Origin: Bellilinea sp040754815
GTDB lineage: Bacteria > Chloroflexota > Anaerolineae > Anaerolineales > Anaerolineaceae
Assembly (NCBI GenBank): GCA_040754815.1
Contig: JBFMBX010000004.1
Location: forward strand, 1-64,000
Length of the DNA stretch: 64,000 bases
Direction: 5' to 3'
Position 1 is the stretch's first letter. Every line of letters begins with the position of its first letter. The position numbers were made by a program, and so were the translations under genes. The notes under the pieces were generated by a model. The model saw nothing but the letters and a program-made list of their open reading frames with translations, was not told the origin of the DNA and made no database searches. Below are positions 10,017 to 17,937 of this stretch, one piece after another.

Positions 10017-11474
10017 TTATACGGTTTCTTCTTCGCCGGGTTCGGCGAGAGTTTCGGGGATTTCTTCGGCGTGCTGCTGCAGCCAGCCCTGCTGGTAAAG
10101 GGCTTCCAGCAGGCGAATCAGCACCAGATCGCGTCCGAGCCGCCAGTCGGCGACGGGGCTGCCTTCGTACTGCTCGAAAACGGCGAGGAACTGGTCAAGG
10201 CCGATCAGCGGCGGGCGGCCGGCGCGCACCTCGCGCTGGGATGCGCGGATCAACGCGGCGCGCACTTCGCCATAATTGCGCCCCATCCAGAAGGCGTTGA
10301 AGAAGGCGCGGTCGTTGGAGCGCAGGATGTATTGGGCGAGCGAATCGCCCAGCGAACGGATAGAAGCAATGCGGTTTTCGTCCATCATCATCACCTTTTT
10401 CAAAAAGAGTTCGGTCAGCGGCCACGAAATCAAGTCGGCTTCGCGGCGGGTATCGTACTGAGCGGTGGGGTCGGCTTTGTCACGCGGGCGGGCGGCCGGG
10501 CGGCGCAAAAAGTAGCGGCGGATGAAGGCGGCGGCGTTTTCCGGCAGGCTGAAGAGATCCTCGTACAGGCGGTTGTAACGGGGCTGATCGTCCCCTTTGA
10601 GGCTCAGCTGCCAGCCGCGCCGGATGAGGGCCTGCCACGCCTCGCGGTATTTCGGCTGTAAGGCGGCGCGCAGGAAGGCACCCACTTCCAGCGGCAGGGG
10701 GTAGATTTGCAGGTCAGCGCCTTGCCCGCTGTTGGTGAAGTGGTAGGCGGTCAGGCTGAGCGGTTCTTCGGCGGAATGGCGGTTCTGGCTTTCCTGTTCG
10801 GCTTGCAGCAGCAGGTCAATCAGCAGGGTGCGCGGGTTGTAGGAACTGGTCTCGGGCAGTTTGGAATCGCCGGCGGCCTGCGCCACCTGCACATTTTGCA
10901 GGTTGATTTTCAAAAAGGTTCTGGCAAAGTAGAGCAAGAGGGCCGGCGAGTCGCTGTGAACGGCCAGCAGGCGTCCGGCGACTTTGGCGCAGCCGAGCGG
11001 CAGGGCCTGGATGGCGAGCATGGTCAGCCCGGAGAGGGGCAGGCCGGCATCGCCGTAGGGGAAGAAGTTGATGGTGTCCTCGCCGGTCAGCAGGGGGACG
11101 TGCTGGCGGTAAGCGCGGCCGGGCGGCAGTTCGCCTTTGACATCGTAGCGGGTGTTGGCAGATGGCAGTCCGCTGAGCGGGTCAATATCTGCGGCGGGTT
11201 CGGCCTCGAAGGCAAACAGCACCGAGCGGGCGTAGAGATCCCGTTTTTCGGGCTGCTTTTCGTAGGCCGGCTGGGTAAAACCAGAATTGGGAAAGGCCAC
11301 CGTCAGAAAGGATTTGAGCGGGTTGATGGTGTAATTGCGCTGCATGTATTCAGCGGCGGCTTGCAGATCATCTGACTCTAATTCAGATGGGTGGCGTTTG
11401 CGGGCGAAGGCGGTCAGGGTTGCCAGCCCAACATCATAAAAGGGGTGACCAGTATATTCGAGATTTAATCCCAT
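10017..11474 (-). CDS. cas8b1: Cas8 (Cst1-like large subunit, type I-B)
   Basis: This is the large Cascade subunit expected to recognise the PAM. The N-terminus (MGLNLEYTGHPFYDVGLA) and the central PLLTGEDTINFFPYG and GLPLSGLTMLAIQALPLG segments fit the Cst1 (CXXC-CXXC) family. Where Cst1 relatives carry two C-x2-C zinc motifs, this protein reads DPLSGLPS and PLSGLTM, so both appear lost; only one cysteine remains in the 485-residue product. I chose ATG at 11474 because AGGAGG lies 10 bp upstream; a longer frame to 11597 has no such support. It is the first gene of the leftward operon. Family identity rests on segment similarity and gene order (followed by Cst2-type cas7). Confidence 0.85.
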   Translation of the reverse strand: MGLNLEYTGHPFYDVGLATLTAFARKRHPSELESDDLQAAAEYMQRNYTINPLKSFLTVAFPNSGFTQPAYEKQPEKRDLYARSVLFAFEAEPAADIDPLSGLPSANTRYDVKGELPPGRAYRQHVPLLTGEDTINFFPYGDAGLPLSGLTMLAIQALPLGCAKVAGRLLAVHSDSPALLLYFARTFLKINLQNVQVAQAAGDSKLPETSSYNPRTLLIDLLLQAEQESQNRHSAEEPLSLTAYHFTNSGQGADLQIYPLPLEVGAFLRAALQPKYREAWQALIRRGWQLSLKGDDQPRYNRLYEDLFSLPENAAAFIRRYFLRRPAARPRDKADPTAQYDTRREADLISWPLTELFLKKVMMMDENRIASIRSLGDSLAQYILRSNDRAFFNAFWMGRNYGEVRAALIRASQREVRAGRPPLIGLDQFLAVFEQYEGSPVADWRLGRDLVLIRLLEALYQQGWLQQHAEEIPETLAEPGEEETV

Positions 11475-11685
11475 AGATATAAACCCTCCTGTGAACAAAG
11501 ACCCCACTGCGGATGCCAGAACGGCGCAACAGGAAACGTTGCTATCATTATAGCCATTTGAGTGCATCCGGTAAACAGAATTAATACCTAAATTCATATA
11601 GGAATTTTTGACTAAACCCAGTTATGAAGCACGTGGGTTTCTAAAAAAACGGATAGCCTTTATCCCAACTCGCTCACGCCGGGAT

Positions 11686-11815
11686 TTGACAATGGATGAT
11701 GTATAATGATTATGATGAGCCAATCGCTGTTCCTTGATTTTTCACCATATTCGTCTGCACCTTTGCGCACCACGGAGCGGGGCGTAAGACCGGATGAGGA
11801 ATCCGGTAATTTTTC
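11686..11815 (+). ncRNA. Candidate small RNA or attenuated leader
   Basis: A promoter-like TTGACA (11686) and TATGAT (11711), 19-bp spacer, is followed about 75 bp later by a perfect 7-bp stem ACCGGAT/ATCCGGT (11789-11795 and 11801-11807, loop GAGGA) and then AATTTTTCT. The resulting transcript would be about 90-95 nt. It may be a stand-alone RNA, or a 5' leader that attenuates the downstream type III operon. No known RNA family is recognised and no CRISPR-repeat-like segment is present. Confidence 0.35.
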
Positions 11816-11837
11816 TGCTTGCAACGCGGGATAAAAT

Positions 11838-11857
11838 TTACTAAACTGGTCTAGTAA
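11838..11857. promoter_or_regulatory. Candidate operator palindrome before CARF-HTH gene
   Basis: TTACTA (11838-11843) and TAGTAA (11852-11857) form a perfect 6-bp inverted repeat with an 8-bp spacer, 50 bp upstream of the CARF-HTH start codon. Its size fits binding by a dimeric helix-turn-helix protein. Autoregulation by the adjacent CARF-HTH product is an inference from position alone. Confidence 0.4.
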
Positions 11858-11907
11858 GGTTTAAATTTGTTTTAATTTGCGATATGCCACAAGGATAAGT
11901 CAATTAA

Positions 11908-12747
11908 ATGGGAGACCTGCTTATCTCAACACTCGGCAGTGAGCCGCAGGGGGTAACGTGGTTACTGGACTGGCTGCTGGCAAAGCCGTATCCTATCAAC
12001 GAAGTGGTTGTAATTCATACACAGGCGGGGCATATTCTGCGGGCGGTTGAGGTGCTGCGCGAGGAATTCCCGCAGGCCTACCCGCAGGTGCGGCTGCGTT
12101 TTGCGCCGCTGGCCGAGGACGGGCGGGCGGTGGAGGATATGGCTTCGGACCGCGACATCTGGGTGCTGCTGCGCGCCTTTTACCGCGAGATTCGGGCCGG
12201 GCGGCGGGCCGGGCAAACCCTGCACCTCAGCCTGGTGAGCGGGCGCAAGACCATGGCGGTGTTCGGTATGGTAGCGGCCCAATTGCTGTTCAGCCGCGAA
12301 GATCACATCTGGCACATGATCTCGGCTGCGCCATGGGGCGGTGCGGTCAAGGGATTGCACCCCGGCCCGCAGGATGTCTTTCAGGTGATCGAAGTGCCGT
12401 TCCTGCGCTGGGGAGAGGCTGCCGCGGCGCGCCTGCTGCTGGAAGGGCCGGACGACCCGTGGGAAGCCCTGCGCCGTCCGCCGGAATATGCCGAGGCCGA
12501 GATCAACCAGCGCAAACGCCAGTTCTGGCAGCAACGCCTTACAACGGCCGAACAGCAGGCGGCTCAATTGCTGGTGCGCGAGGGGCTGGATAACGCCGGG
12601 CTGGCGCGGCGATTGGGCAAGAGCCCGCGCACGATCGCCAATCAGCTCACGCGGGTCTACCGCGCCTGTGAAGAGTGGCTGGGTATGCCGGTCAACCGGG
12701 CGGTGTTCATCGCCGAGTTTGCCCCACTGTTCCGTGAGGGGGAATAG
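11908..12747 (+). CDS. CARF (SSO2081/NE0113-like) protein with C-terminal LuxR-type HTH
   Basis: This 279-residue protein opens the type III-B operon. Residues 1-175 look like the Cas_NE0113/SSO2081-like CARF fold: ISTLGSEPQGVT at the first loop and HLSLVSGRKTMAVFG, where SGRKTM (about 110-115) matches the family's conserved Gly-Arg-Lys-Thr. Members studied in archaea (Crn1) cleave cyclic tetra-adenylate using a Ser/Thr in the first loop and this Lys. Residues about 211-260 (LTTAEQQAAQLL, then LDNAGLARRLGKSPRTIANQLTRVY) read as a LuxR/GerE-type helix-turn-helix. The product could therefore bind or degrade the second messenger and also act on DNA. AAGGA precedes the ATG. Either ring-nuclease or regulator activity, or both, is possible; the fusion itself is read directly from the sequence. 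Confidence 0.8.
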   Translation: MGDLLISTLGSEPQGVTWLLDWLLAKPYPINEVVVIHTQAGHILRAVEVLREEFPQAYPQVRLRFAPLAEDGRAVEDMASDRDIWVLLRAFYREIRAGRRAGQTLHLSLVSGRKTMAVFGMVAAQLLFSREDHIWHMISAAPWGGAVKGLHPGPQDVFQVIEVPFLRWGEAAAARLLLEGPDDPWEALRRPPEYAEAEINQRKRQFWQQRLTTAEQQAAQLLVREGLDNAGLARRLGKSPRTIANQLTRVYRACEEWLGMPVNRAVFIAEFAPLFREGE

Positions 12748-12838
12748 GAAGAAATTCCTAAATGATTTGGTCACTTTTGCCGTAGCGGCCTTGGGCCGGG
12801 TGCGGTAAAGTATTCAAAACCACAGAAAGGAGAAGGGG

Positions 12839-13762
12839 ATGCGTAAAGTGGAAATCGAGTTGATGACGGTCACGCCCTTGTTTCTGGGGGGCAGTGACCC
12901 GCGCAGTCAGCCGCCGGAATTGCGCCCGCCCTCGTTCCGCGGGGCGATGCGCTACTGGTACCGCGCCGCGCTCGGCGGTGTGGTGGGGGATACGGACCTC
13001 GATGCGGTGCGAAACCTGGAAACAGCCGTCTTTGGCAGCACCGATCAGGGTTCACCGATCAGCCTGCGATTGCGCGGTCAGTTACGGTATTCGCAGTATG
13101 CCATTCTACCCCACAAAAATGCCGGCAGGAGAAATGCTTTCGACCCCGATCAGAAATTCATCCTGACCATGACTGCCGGGCCGGCCTGCTCGGAGATCGT
13201 CTGGACGAATGCCTGCATGGCCTTGAATCTGGCGCTGACCCTGGGCGGGGTGGGACTGCGCTCGCGGCGCGGGATGGGCAGTTTGCAGGTGGTCGCAAGC
13301 AGTCAACCCGAATTGGTGCCGGCTTTTCCTCAACAGGTTGATTCGGTCAGCCAGTTTATCCGAATTATCACCCGTTCGGCAATCCGACAGGTTCAATCAT
13401 TGGCAGGCGGGTTGAATGTCTCAGTGAGGGGATTGCCTCAGTCTCCGACGCAATTTCCTTGCGCCGCTCTCGGGGCGGAGTTTCGTCTGGTGCGCCAGAT
13501 CGCTGCCCGCCAACCGGTTGAGGCAGTGGCGGAGTTGATGAAGCGGTTTCCAAAGGCAATTTGGCTGGGCGGCATTTCACCGCGCCAGAGCTCGCCGGTA
13601 TGGGCAAGAGTGCTTAAGACTCAGGAAGGCTATCATCTCTTGTTTACCGTACTGCCTTCCAAACTGGCACAATCTACCCACAATTACAGCGAATTAGGGA
13701 AGTGGCTGAATAATAAGGTTGTGGGTGATCTCATCGAGGTGAAAGGATGGACAAAAACATGA
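12839..13762 (+). CDS. cmr1: Cmr1 (type III-B RAMP subunit)
   Basis: Cmr1 is a Cas7-group subunit near the 3' end of the crRNA in the Cmr complex. The 307-residue protein starts RKVEIELMTVTPLFLGGSDP and continues PELRPPSFRGAMRYWYRAALGG, the typical Cmr1 loop and glycine-rich RAMP pattern; GGVGLRSRRGMGSLQ is the second conserved Gly-rich loop. AAAGGAG lies upstream of the ATG. It is somewhat short for the family and overlaps cmr2 by 16 bp. Confidence 0.93.
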   Translation: MRKVEIELMTVTPLFLGGSDPRSQPPELRPPSFRGAMRYWYRAALGGVVGDTDLDAVRNLETAVFGSTDQGSPISLRLRGQLRYSQYAILPHKNAGRRNAFDPDQKFILTMTAGPACSEIVWTNACMALNLALTLGGVGLRSRRGMGSLQVVASSQPELVPAFPQQVDSVSQFIRIITRSAIRQVQSLAGGLNVSVRGLPQSPTQFPCAALGAEFRLVRQIAARQPVEAVAELMKRFPKAIWLGGISPRQSSPVWARVLKTQEGYHLLFTVLPSKLAQSTHNYSELGKWLNNKVVGDLIEVKGWTKT

Positions 13763-15534
13763 AGCCTGATACCGCGCTTGCTATCTTCACCTTCTCGCCG
13801 GTGCAGTCGTTCATCCGCGAGGCGCGCCGTGCCGAAGACCTGTTCAACGCTTCGGCGATCCTTTCGAATCTGGCTCAAGCGGCTGCGCAGGCGATTGGGG
13901 AGCAGAACCTGATCTACCCGGCCTCGCTCTCACAGGGCGATATGCCCAATAAACTGGTGGCGCGCCTGCCGTTGGTACAGGCAGAAGAGACCCTGCAAAA
14001 AGCCGAAAATGCCCTGATCGGCGAATGGCGCAAGATTGCCGCCGATGCGCGCCAGAAATCCGGGCTGGAAACGGACGAGGTGTGGATGTCCATCTGGCAG
14101 CGGCAGGTGATTCAAAGCCCGCCGTGGCAGGTCTTCTGGGTCTACCAGCCAGAAACGGGCGACTATACCAGTGACTATAAAGAAGCTGGCCGCCGGCTGG
14201 ACGCGCTCAAACACAGTCGCCTGTTCGCCCAGTGTGAGGAAGAGGGCGAGAAGGACAGCCTGAGCGGCCAGCGCAGCGCGCTGCGCGATGCCAAGAGCAA
14301 AACCTCAAAGGAATACTGGAAAGAAGTTTCCAAAAAATTTACCGCTGCACAGGTCAAACCAGAGGGCAAAGAACGTCTCGACAGCATCGGCCTGATCAAA
14401 CGCTTTGCCGATTTGAAAAAAGACCGTCCGTTCCCTTCGACCAGCACGGTAGCCGGCTGGGATTTTTACCGGCAGGCAAAAGAGAACGCTAGCGATCAAT
14501 TGGAAGCCTATCTTGTTGAACTGGATAAACTCCAATTGTACAGAGCGAGAGGTTTCGACAGCGACTTTCCTTATGATTTCGATCTATTTTTCAAGGAAAC
14601 CCTCACCGCCAAGCGCATGGAAGATTCCTACGGGATCAAGGTGACCGAAAAGGATCTGGCCGCGGCAAAAAGCCGGCTGGATGATCTGGTCAAAAAAGTC
14701 GGGTTTGCGCCTTCGCCGTATTACGCCATCCTGCTGCTGGACGGCGACGGGATCGGCAAGAAACTGGATGCAATGGAAGGCAAAACCGCCAGCGGCGAGG
14801 CATTTCACCGTCAGTTCAGTCAAAGGCTGAATGAATTTGCCAAAGAAACGAGCAACAAGATCAAAGAGACAGAGGGCGGCTTCCTCGTCTACAACGGCGG
14901 GGATGATGTCCTGCTGCTGGCTTCACTGCAAACTGCCATTTGGCTGGCGCAGGAACTGGCACAGGCCTACCGCGAGGCGTTTGCCGGGCTGGTGGAAGCC
15001 AGCCTGTCCGGGGCGGTGCTGATTGCCCACCATCTTTCGCCGCTCGCACGGGTGCTGGCCGACCTGCGCGCCGCCGAAAAGCACGCCAAAGCCGTCCAGA
15101 AAGATGACTGGGGCAACAAAGATACGCTGTGTGTGGGGTTAAGTAAGCGCGGCGGCGAGCCGCTGCTGGCGCGCAGCGGTTGGGAACAGACGGCAGATTT
15201 TGAGGCGGTTTGGGTGAGACCCTTCCGCGAGGGGCAGCTGGCCAATTCGCTGCCGTACCTGCTGCGCGATGATTTGCGTGTAGCCAATATATTAGAACAA
15301 GAGGCAGTCACTGCGCTAGTACGTTACCGCTTCCAGCGGCAGGCCGGCGAGGGCTTAAAGACGGAAGAAGCCAAGGATCTGGCAGACAAGTGGATGAAGT
15401 GGGTTGAGGCATTGGAAGAAAAATTGAGCGAGTCGTCCAAATCTCAGCCAGAATCCGCCCGCCAGCAGGCCTTTGAAGAAGCGGTTAACTGGCTGGTGAT
15501 CGCCCGCTTTCTGGGGCAGGGAGGTAAGGAATGA
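13747..15534 (+). CDS. cmr2: Cas10/Cmr2 without HD domain, cyclase motif intact
   Basis: Cas10 is the large type III subunit that makes cyclic oligoadenylates when target RNA is bound. The 595-residue protein begins directly at TFSPVQSFIREARRAEDLF, the segment that follows the HD domain in longer Cmr2 proteins, so the DNA-cleaving HD nuclease is absent. The palm motifs are present: LLLDGDGIGKKL near residue 330 and YNGGDDVLLL (GGDD) near 385. The usual zinc-finger C-x2-C reads as KDSLSGQRSAL here, so that cysteine pair appears replaced. I chose ATG 13747 because GAGGTGAAAGG lies directly upstream. It overlaps cmr1 and, by ATGA, cmr3. Confidence 0.95.
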   Translation: MDKNMKPDTALAIFTFSPVQSFIREARRAEDLFNASAILSNLAQAAAQAIGEQNLIYPASLSQGDMPNKLVARLPLVQAEETLQKAENALIGEWRKIAADARQKSGLETDEVWMSIWQRQVIQSPPWQVFWVYQPETGDYTSDYKEAGRRLDALKHSRLFAQCEEEGEKDSLSGQRSALRDAKSKTSKEYWKEVSKKFTAAQVKPEGKERLDSIGLIKRFADLKKDRPFPSTSTVAGWDFYRQAKENASDQLEAYLVELDKLQLYRARGFDSDFPYDFDLFFKETLTAKRMEDSYGIKVTEKDLAAAKSRLDDLVKKVGFAPSPYYAILLLDGDGIGKKLDAMEGKTASGEAFHRQFSQRLNEFAKETSNKIKETEGGFLVYNGGDDVLLLASLQTAIWLAQELAQAYREAFAGLVEASLSGAVLIAHHLSPLARVLADLRAAEKHAKAVQKDDWGNKDTLCVGLSKRGGEPLLARSGWEQTADFEAVWVRPFREGQLANSLPYLLRDDLRVANILEQEAVTALVRYRFQRQAGEGLKTEEAKDLADKWMKWVEALEEKLSESSKSQPESARQQAFEEAVNWLVIARFLGQGGKE

Positions 15535-16610
15535 CCACCTATTTTCTGGAAGCCGAAGATGTCTTGTTTTTTCGCGATGGGCGGCCGTTCAACGCCGGCG
15601 AAGATCATCACGCCACCAGCCGCTTTCCGCCGTCCCCGTCGGTGATTCAGGGGGTGTTCCGCTCGCATTATCTGGTTCACAAAGGCGTTGTACTGGATGA
15701 TAAAGAGACCATTCGTCAACTGATTGGCGATGGGGGTGATTACAAAGGCCTGCGGCTGGGTGCACCCTTGCTGGTGCGCCTCGGCCCGGACGGGCAGGTG
15801 ACCCGCTTCTTTCCCACCCCGGCCGATGCCTGCCTTGTAAAAGAGGACAGCGGGCTGATTCAACCCCGCCAGCTGGCCGCCTTTCCGCATCACCGCCTGG
15901 CCGGGCAGGGATTGAAGTACCTGCCGACCGCCCCCAAAGACAGCCCGATCAGCAAGGGCGACCTGGGCGGTTACGTGAGTGAGGCCGACTTTGCCGCCTA
16001 TTTCCTGCATGGCAAGGCGGTTGCCACCCACAAAGAGGCGGGTTTGTTCAAGCGCGAGGCGCGGCTGGGCATCCACCTGGAAAGCGGCAGCCGCTCGACC
16101 AGAGAGGGCATGTTGTACGAGGCCGAGTTCATCCGCCCGTGCGAAGGGGTGGGCCTGCTGGTGGAGATGGACGGGCTGCCCGACTTTCCAGAAAGCGGGG
16201 TGATGCGCGCCGGAGGCGAAGGGCGCGCCTTGCGCTACCGCGCCATCCAGCCGCCCGCTGCGGCGGTCAAACTGGCTCAAGCAGGGGATAGCCTGCCGGC
16301 CCGTTTCAAGGTGTATTTTGCCAGCCCGGCCTGGTTCGAGGACGGCTGGAAGCCGAAAGATTGGAGCAATTTTTTTGACGGTGAAGTAAAACTGGTTGCC
16401 GCAGCCGTCGGCGGTTACGAGGTGATCGGCGGTTACGACCTGCTTGACAAGAAGCAGAAAGCCGCCAGCCGCTGGCTGCCGTCCGGCAGCATTCTGTATT
16501 TCGAGAACGGCGGCGCGGTGCGTTTGAAACAAGCGGCCCTGACTCAGCGCGGGGCTGAAATTGGCTGCGGCCGGGTGGTGATCGGCACTTGGCAGCCGGC
16601 TGAGGACTGA
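15531..16610 (+). CDS. cmr3: Cmr3 (Cas5-group type III-B subunit)
   Basis: Cmr3 binds the 5' handle of the crRNA next to Cas10. The 359-residue protein has the characteristic start YFLEAEDVLFFRDGRPFNAG followed by FPPSPSVIQGVFRSHYL. Near residue 180 KREARLGIHLESGSRSTREGMLY matches the conserved Cmr3 Gly-rich segment. The start overlaps the cas10 stop codon by 4 bp, implying coupled translation. Confidence 0.95.
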   Translation: MTTYFLEAEDVLFFRDGRPFNAGEDHHATSRFPPSPSVIQGVFRSHYLVHKGVVLDDKETIRQLIGDGGDYKGLRLGAPLLVRLGPDGQVTRFFPTPADACLVKEDSGLIQPRQLAAFPHHRLAGQGLKYLPTAPKDSPISKGDLGGYVSEADFAAYFLHGKAVATHKEAGLFKREARLGIHLESGSRSTREGMLYEAEFIRPCEGVGLLVEMDGLPDFPESGVMRAGGEGRALRYRAIQPPAAAVKLAQAGDSLPARFKVYFASPAWFEDGWKPKDWSNFFDGEVKLVAAAVGGYEVIGGYDLLDKKQKAASRWLPSGSILYFENGGAVRLKQAALTQRGAEIGCGRVVIGTWQPAED

Positions 16611-16641
16611 CTTCTTTATTACAATCAGGAGGATACCTAAC

Positions 16642-17550
16642 ATGTTCAAGGAAAGCCGTGTTTTGTTCTTATATGCAGAAACTCCCGTCCATGCCGGCAG
16701 CGGACGGGCTGCCAGCGGGGCAACCGACCTGCCGATCCAGCGCGAGCGCGTGACCCAGTACCCGCTGGTGCAGGCTTCCGGCGTCAAGGGCGCCCTGCGC
16801 GCCGATTTCCGTGACCGCAACGGTCTTAAGGATGACGACAAAATTGTGAAAACGATTTTCGGCGAGGCCGGCGCGGACGGTTCGAGTTACGCCGGGGCGG
16901 TCTCGGTGGGTGATGCCCGCCTGCTCTTGCTGGCGGTGCGCGCCCTCAAGGGCGTGTTTGCCTGCACCACCAGCGCGCACGCCCTTGCGCTGCTGCGCCG
17001 GACGGTTGAATTGACCGGAAAACCGCTGGACTTGCCGCAACTGCCCGCCCTGAGCGATGAAAACACCGCCTTGGTGGGGCCGGGTTCAGATCTGCTGCTG
17101 GGCGATAAAGTTGTGCTGGAAGATTTCAGTTTTAACGCTCAAAAGTCAGAAGCGGTTAAGAAAATTGCCGAGTGGCTGGCGGCCAATGCCCTGCCGCAGG
17201 GCGAGGCCTTCAAATACTGGCGCGAAACGCTGCCCAAACGCCTGTGTGTCCTGCCCGAAAATGCCTTTCGCGATTTTTGCCTGTACGGCACGGAAGTGCA
17301 GACCCACGTGCGCATCGAACCGGACAAGAAAACGGTTGCAAAGGGAGCGTTGTGGACGGCCGAGTACCTCCCGGCTGACAGTCTGCTGTTTGCGCCGCTG
17401 TTCTTCACCGACTCACGCGCTCAAAACAACGGCAAGTCCGTTGCCCAGATCTTGCAGGAGTTTGCCTATTTAGACGGCAGCCACTTGCAACTGGGCGGTG
17501 ATGAGACGACCGGGCAGGGCTGGGTGGCCGCCCGCATCTACGGAGGTTAG
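16642..17550 (+). CDS. cmr4: Cmr4 (Cas7 backbone, target-RNA cleaving)
   Basis: Cmr4 forms the backbone filament and cuts target RNA at 6-nt intervals with a conserved Asp. The 302-residue protein contains ETPVHAGSGRAASGATDLPIQRE, where the Asp before LPIQRE corresponds to the catalytic residue, and then YPLVQASGVKGALRADFRD. The C-terminal LQLGGDETTGQGWVAARI is the usual Gly-rich loop. AGGAGG lies before the ATG. Confidence 0.96.
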   Translation: MFKESRVLFLYAETPVHAGSGRAASGATDLPIQRERVTQYPLVQASGVKGALRADFRDRNGLKDDDKIVKTIFGEAGADGSSYAGAVSVGDARLLLLAVRALKGVFACTTSAHALALLRRTVELTGKPLDLPQLPALSDENTALVGPGSDLLLGDKVVLEDFSFNAQKSEAVKKIAEWLAANALPQGEAFKYWRETLPKRLCVLPENAFRDFCLYGTEVQTHVRIEPDKKTVAKGALWTAEYLPADSLLFAPLFFTDSRAQNNGKSVAQILQEFAYLDGSHLQLGGDETTGQGWVAARIYGG

Positions 17551-17552
17551 CC

Positions 17553-17933
17553 ATGAACGCCGAAAATCCCTCGATTGTGCGAACCCTCGAACAGCAGCGC
17601 GCTGCCCATGCCTGGCAGCAGGTAAAGGAAGGCAAATACAAGGCCAAACAAAAAGAATTAAAAAGCCTCGCCCGCAGCGCCCCGGCCAGCATCCAGAGCA
17701 ACGGGCTGGGCCAGACAGTCGCCTTCTGGAAGGCCAAAAATGAAGAGCATCACGCCGCGCTGTATGCTGCGCTGGAAGGCTGGCTGAAAAACCAGCTCAG
17801 GTTTTCTAAACCCCTGCTGGAGTGGATTGCCACGGAGGCAACCAGCGCACAGTACCGCCATGCCACTGCCGAAGCGATGGCCTACCTGAACTGGTACAAA
17901 CGCTTTGCCGAAGCCGAACTGGAAGGAGAGTAA
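17553..17933 (+). CDS. cmr5: Cmr5 (Cas11, small subunit)
   Basis: Cmr5 is the small helical subunit that lines the inner filament of the complex. The 126-residue, all-helical, Lys/Ala-rich protein has LEQQRAAHAWQQVKEGK at the start and SNGLGQTVAFWKAK, which are typical of the family. It lies 2 bp after cmr4 and 4 bp before cmr6. Confidence 0.94.
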   Translation: MNAENPSIVRTLEQQRAAHAWQQVKEGKYKAKQKELKSLARSAPASIQSNGLGQTVAFWKAKNEEHHAALYAALEGWLKNQLRFSKPLLEWIATEATSAQYRHATAEAMAYLNWYKRFAEAELEGE

Positions 17934-17937
17934 ACCA

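Larger units (their letters stand above)
11475..11907. promoter_or_regulatory. Divergent regulatory region between type I-B and III-B operons
   Basis: These 433 bp hold no convincing protein gene. On the minus strand TTTACC (11575-11570), a 17-bp spacer and TATAAT (11552-11547) form a candidate promoter for cas8, leaving a leader of about 65 nt. On the plus strand TTGACA (11686-11691) with TATGAT (11711-11716, 19-bp spacer) could start a transcript, and a terminator-like hairpin follows at 11789-11815. A further palindrome lies at 11838-11857, just before the CARF-HTH gene. The layout suits shared control of both operons. Confidence 0.6.

Noticed and set aside
8915..11375. Long plus-strand frames of 461, 266 and 222 codons opposite cas7 and cas8
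   Set aside because: They are antisense shadows of GC-rich genes with strong ribosome sites on the other strand; the products are Gly/Ala/Gln-rich without domains.
11698..11707. TATAAT at 11702-11707 as the -10 box for TTGACA at 11686
   Set aside because: The spacing is only 10 bp, too short for sigma-70; TATGAT at 11711 with 19 bp fits better, though not ideally.
15444..16841. Minus-strand frame of 465 codons opposite cmr3
   Set aside because: It lies antisense to cmr3, which has clear RAMP motifs and coupling to its neighbours.
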